Source: Sediminispirochaeta smaragdinae DSM 11293 (GTDB lineage: Bacteria; Spirochaetota; Spirochaetia; DSM-16054; Sediminispirochaetaceae). Taken from it: a DNA stretch of 64,000 nt. The translations under genes and the position numbers were made by a program. Position 1 is the first letter of the stretch. Each line of letters begins with the position of its first letter. The stretch covers positions 1,240,001 through 1,304,000 of the forward strand of contig NC_014364.1 in assembly GCF_000143985.1 (NCBI RefSeq), given 5' to 3'. Shown piece after piece: positions 62,097 through 64,000 of this stretch. The notes under the pieces are model-generated. The model saw only the letters and a program-made list of their open reading frames with translations, searched no databases and was not told where the DNA came from.

Positions 62097-64000
62097 ATGG
62101 ACACCACGAAGCAAACTCACGTTCACATCGTTTTTAAATCACATCTTGATATTGGATTTACCGATCTGGCTCATCAGGTCGTTGATCAATATCTCCATTC
62201 GTATATACCGGCGGCCCTCGAATTGATTGAGATGCTGGAAGAGGTTCCCGATGTCGATTTTTCCTGGACCACCGGATCCTGGTTGATCCAGCGCTTTTAT
62301 GCATCTGCTACAACTTCCTGGAGATCTCGACTTGAGAAGGCGATAGCCGCACATAAGATCCACTGGCATGCGCTTCCCTTTACCATGCATAGCGAACTTG
62401 CCACGGTGGATTTGTATAAAGAGGGGCTTGAAATTTCTAAGGAGCTGGACAGGCGTTTTGATAGGCACACCATCGCCGCGAAATGTACGGATGTACCCGG
62501 TCATACGAAGGCGATCGTTCCTTTACTCAAAGCGTATGGGATCGAATACCTGCATATCGGTATTAATGCGGCCTGCTCCCCCGCAGAGGTTCCTGAACTT
62601 TTTCGTTGGCACGCTGACGGAAAGGAGATCATTGTCAATTACCAATCGGGATACGGGAGCATCACCGAATTTGATCCGGCGCATACAGTCTTATATTTTT
62701 CACATCAGCACGACAATGAACGACCTCCTTCGATTGGAGAGCTGAAAAAGCTGTATGAAACAATCCGTTTGCGATATCCCGATGCCCGTATCATCGCTTC
62801 GGATCTTTCAAGTTTTGCAGAAACGATTCTTCCCTTTGCCGGGCAGCTTCCCGTGGTAAAGGGCGAAATCGGGGATACCTGGATTCACGGCGCCGCTTCC
62901 GATCCCTTGAAGGTGGCAAGGTACCGTGCCCTGGCACGTTCTATTCCACAAATAAGAGAAACGGGCGATCCGGGAGAGCGGACGTTCACAAGGACCCTGC
63001 TGCTTGTTCCTGAACACACCTGGGGTATGGACCAGAAGCGTTTTCTTCCCGATTTCCTTTCCTGGAGCAAACCGGCGTTTCAAGCCGCCAGGAAGCGTGA
63101 TCTCATACCGCAAGATACGCTGCAAGAGGGTGTGCTAAGCTATACAAAGATTCCGCTTTCCTTTTATGACGAGCTCAAAGGCCGGTTGAGTTATCGCCTT
63201 TTCGAGCGCTCGTGGAAGGAACAGCGAGGCTATCTTGAGCAGGCGGTGGCGGCCTTGCAAACCGATCGTGCCCGGGATATAGCCTCAAAGGCCCTGAGAG
63301 AAACGGAGCCGAAGTGGCCGGATAACAGGGGCTTCACCCATTCGGAAGAGAAAAGAAGTTTTTCTTCAGGGAAGTGGCAGATTGAGGTAGACGCTGCAAC
63401 GGGGGCCCTGCTTCGCTGTTATCACGGCGGCTCACGGCTTGAGCTTGCATCCCCCGGGGAACCCTTTTGCCGATACCGATACCATGTCCACGATCACAGG
63501 GAGTTTTCCCGGTTCTTTTCCTCCTATCTTCTGCCCGACGAGAGCCATCACGAGTGGTCTCTGCCCGATTATACAAAGCCGGGCCTCTCCCGGGTCGCCG
63601 ACCTGCGATCTCTTCAGTTCCTTCCTATCCGGGCCGCCATATGGTATCGCGAGGGTGAAGAGTGCTTTACACTTCATGTATGTACGCAGATGCCCGAGGA
63701 GGCGGTAGAGACGTACGGGGCGCCGGCGGAGGTGGCTCTCTCTTATCAGTTTAGCCACAGAAAACCGACCTGCCTGGCGGCGCTTCACTGGAGGAAGAAA
63801 GAGGCATCCAGAATTCCTGAATCCTCATGGCTTGAATTCCATCTGCCTAGCTGCTTTCAGTCACTCAAACTCTCGAAAATGGGAATGCAGATCGACCCTG
63901 CCGAGGTCGTTCGGCAGGGAAATCGAGCTTTGCATGCCATAGACGACCACCTCGATATCACGCTGCGCGATAGGCAGGACCTTTTGCGGGTTTGCTCTCT
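62097..64000 (+). CDS. GH38-like glycoside hydrolase / DUF5054-type protein (3' end outside window)
   Basis: A frame open to the end of the window, at least 634 residues. The N-terminus has the alpha-mannosidase-like pattern HVHIVFKSHLDIGFTD (H-x-D of GH38), then WTTGSWLIQRF, HWHALPFTMHSEL and KCTDVPGHTKAIVPLLKAYG, with the Asp and His positions expected for the GH38 zinc site. Overall it resembles the DUF5054 group, a GH38-related family whose activity is not settled. ATG 62097 comes right after the PHP stop with a weak CAGGAA site. No signal peptide, so it is cytoplasmic. It probably cleaves the imported oligosaccharide of this operon. Confidence 0.82.
   Translation, partial: MDTTKQTHVHIVFKSHLDIGFTDLAHQVVDQYLHSYIPAALELIEMLEEVPDVDFSWTTGSWLIQRFYASATTSWRSRLEKAIAAHKIHWHALPFTMHSELATVDLYKEGLEISKELDRRFDRHTIAAKCTDVPGHTKAIVPLLKAYGIEYLHIGINAACSPAEVPELFRWHADGKEIIVNYQSGYGSITEFDPAHTVLYFSHQHDNERPPSIGELKKLYETIRLRYPDARIIASDLSSFAETILPFAGQLPVVKGEIGDTWIHGAASDPLKVARYRALARSIPQIRETGDPGERTFTRTLLLVPEHTWGMDQKRFLPDFLSWSKPAFQAARKRDLIPQDTLQEGVLSYTKIPLSFYDELKGRLSYRLFERSWKEQRGYLEQAVAALQTDRARDIASKALRETEPKWPDNRGFTHSEEKRSFSSGKWQIEVDAATGALLRCYHGGSRLELASPGEPFCRYRYHVHDHREFSRFFSSYLLPDESHHEWSLPDYTKPGLSRVADLRSLQFLPIRAAIWYREGEECFTLHVCTQMPEEAVETYGAPAEVALSYQFSHRKPTCLAALHWRKKEASRIPESSWLEFHLPSCFQSLKLSKMGMQIDPAEVVRQGNRALHAIDDHLDITLRDRQDLLRVCS

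Noticed and set aside
1-64000. CRISPR arrays, tRNA, rRNA, insertion sequences and prophage genes
   Set aside because: No regular spaced repeats, no tRNA cloverleaf signatures, no transposase or phage structural proteins were recognised.

Overview
The window looks like a chromosomal segment of a free-living, saccharolytic spirochaete. This rests on gene content: several family-1 solute-binding proteins with the short alanine/glycine-rich leader ends seen in Spirochaeta-type genomes, a giant hybrid two-component sensor, SH3 and NADase-type glycan-binding secreted proteins, and many cytoplasmic glycoside hydrolases. A relative of Sediminispirochaeta is my best guess, but no marker gene is present to prove it. 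I saw no rRNA, tRNA, CRISPR array, complete transposon or prophage.

Layout. 1-4116: end of a nucleoside/simple-sugar ABC transporter operon (two BPD_transp_2 permeases, a double ATPase) and an iron-sulfur flavoprotein. 4113-9549: two divergent sensor kinases, a HisKA_2 kinase and a 1241-residue propeller hybrid kinase, whose promoters lie almost on top of their start codons. 9550-12566: an accessory stretch with a G+C-rich palindromic repeat, an unknown protein, a small P-loop kinase and a Firmicute-like NADP secondary alcohol dehydrogenase. 12567-17163: two exported proteins, a UPF0316 membrane protein, a GNAT acetyltransferase and an M20 peptidase. 17160-28089: a glycan operon pair, with a GH2 beta-mannosidase divergent from a ROK repressor and two matching 26-bp operator-like sites between them; the ROK gene is followed by a CUT1 transporter, a GH9 and a GH20 enzyme. 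28217-30793: an MprF-like lipid aminoacyltransferase. 30861-35264: an A+T-rich ECF vitamin-type transporter operon (YkoE/D/C-like) with a creatininase-family hydrolase and an Lrp regulator. 35495-38880: YbaK, a GLUG-repeat lipoprotein and a graveyard of gene remnants. 38910-48116: CUT1 transporter, GH3 enzyme, a cytoplasmic sensor kinase with a LacI-type sugar-binding domain, its NarL-type regulator and a divergent CE4 deacetylase. 48168-49550: an 8-oxoguanine-deaminase-like amidohydrolase. 49775-55188: another CUT1 transporter plus GH3. 55185-64000: AraC regulator divergent from a fourth CUT1 transporter, a GntR/LacI-type repressor, a PHP-domain protein and a GH38-like (DUF5054-type) protein running off the window.

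Common logic. Four carbohydrate importers each have two permeases and a binding protein but no ATPase, so they probably share an ATPase encoded elsewhere. Their glycosidases lack signal peptides, so oligosaccharides are probably imported and cut in the cytoplasm. Each cluster has its own kind of regulator (ROK, LacI-like kinase plus NarL regulator, AraC, GntR). In the three clusters where the binding-protein gene comes first, a strong stem-loop separates it from the first permease gene, which would keep the binding protein in excess.
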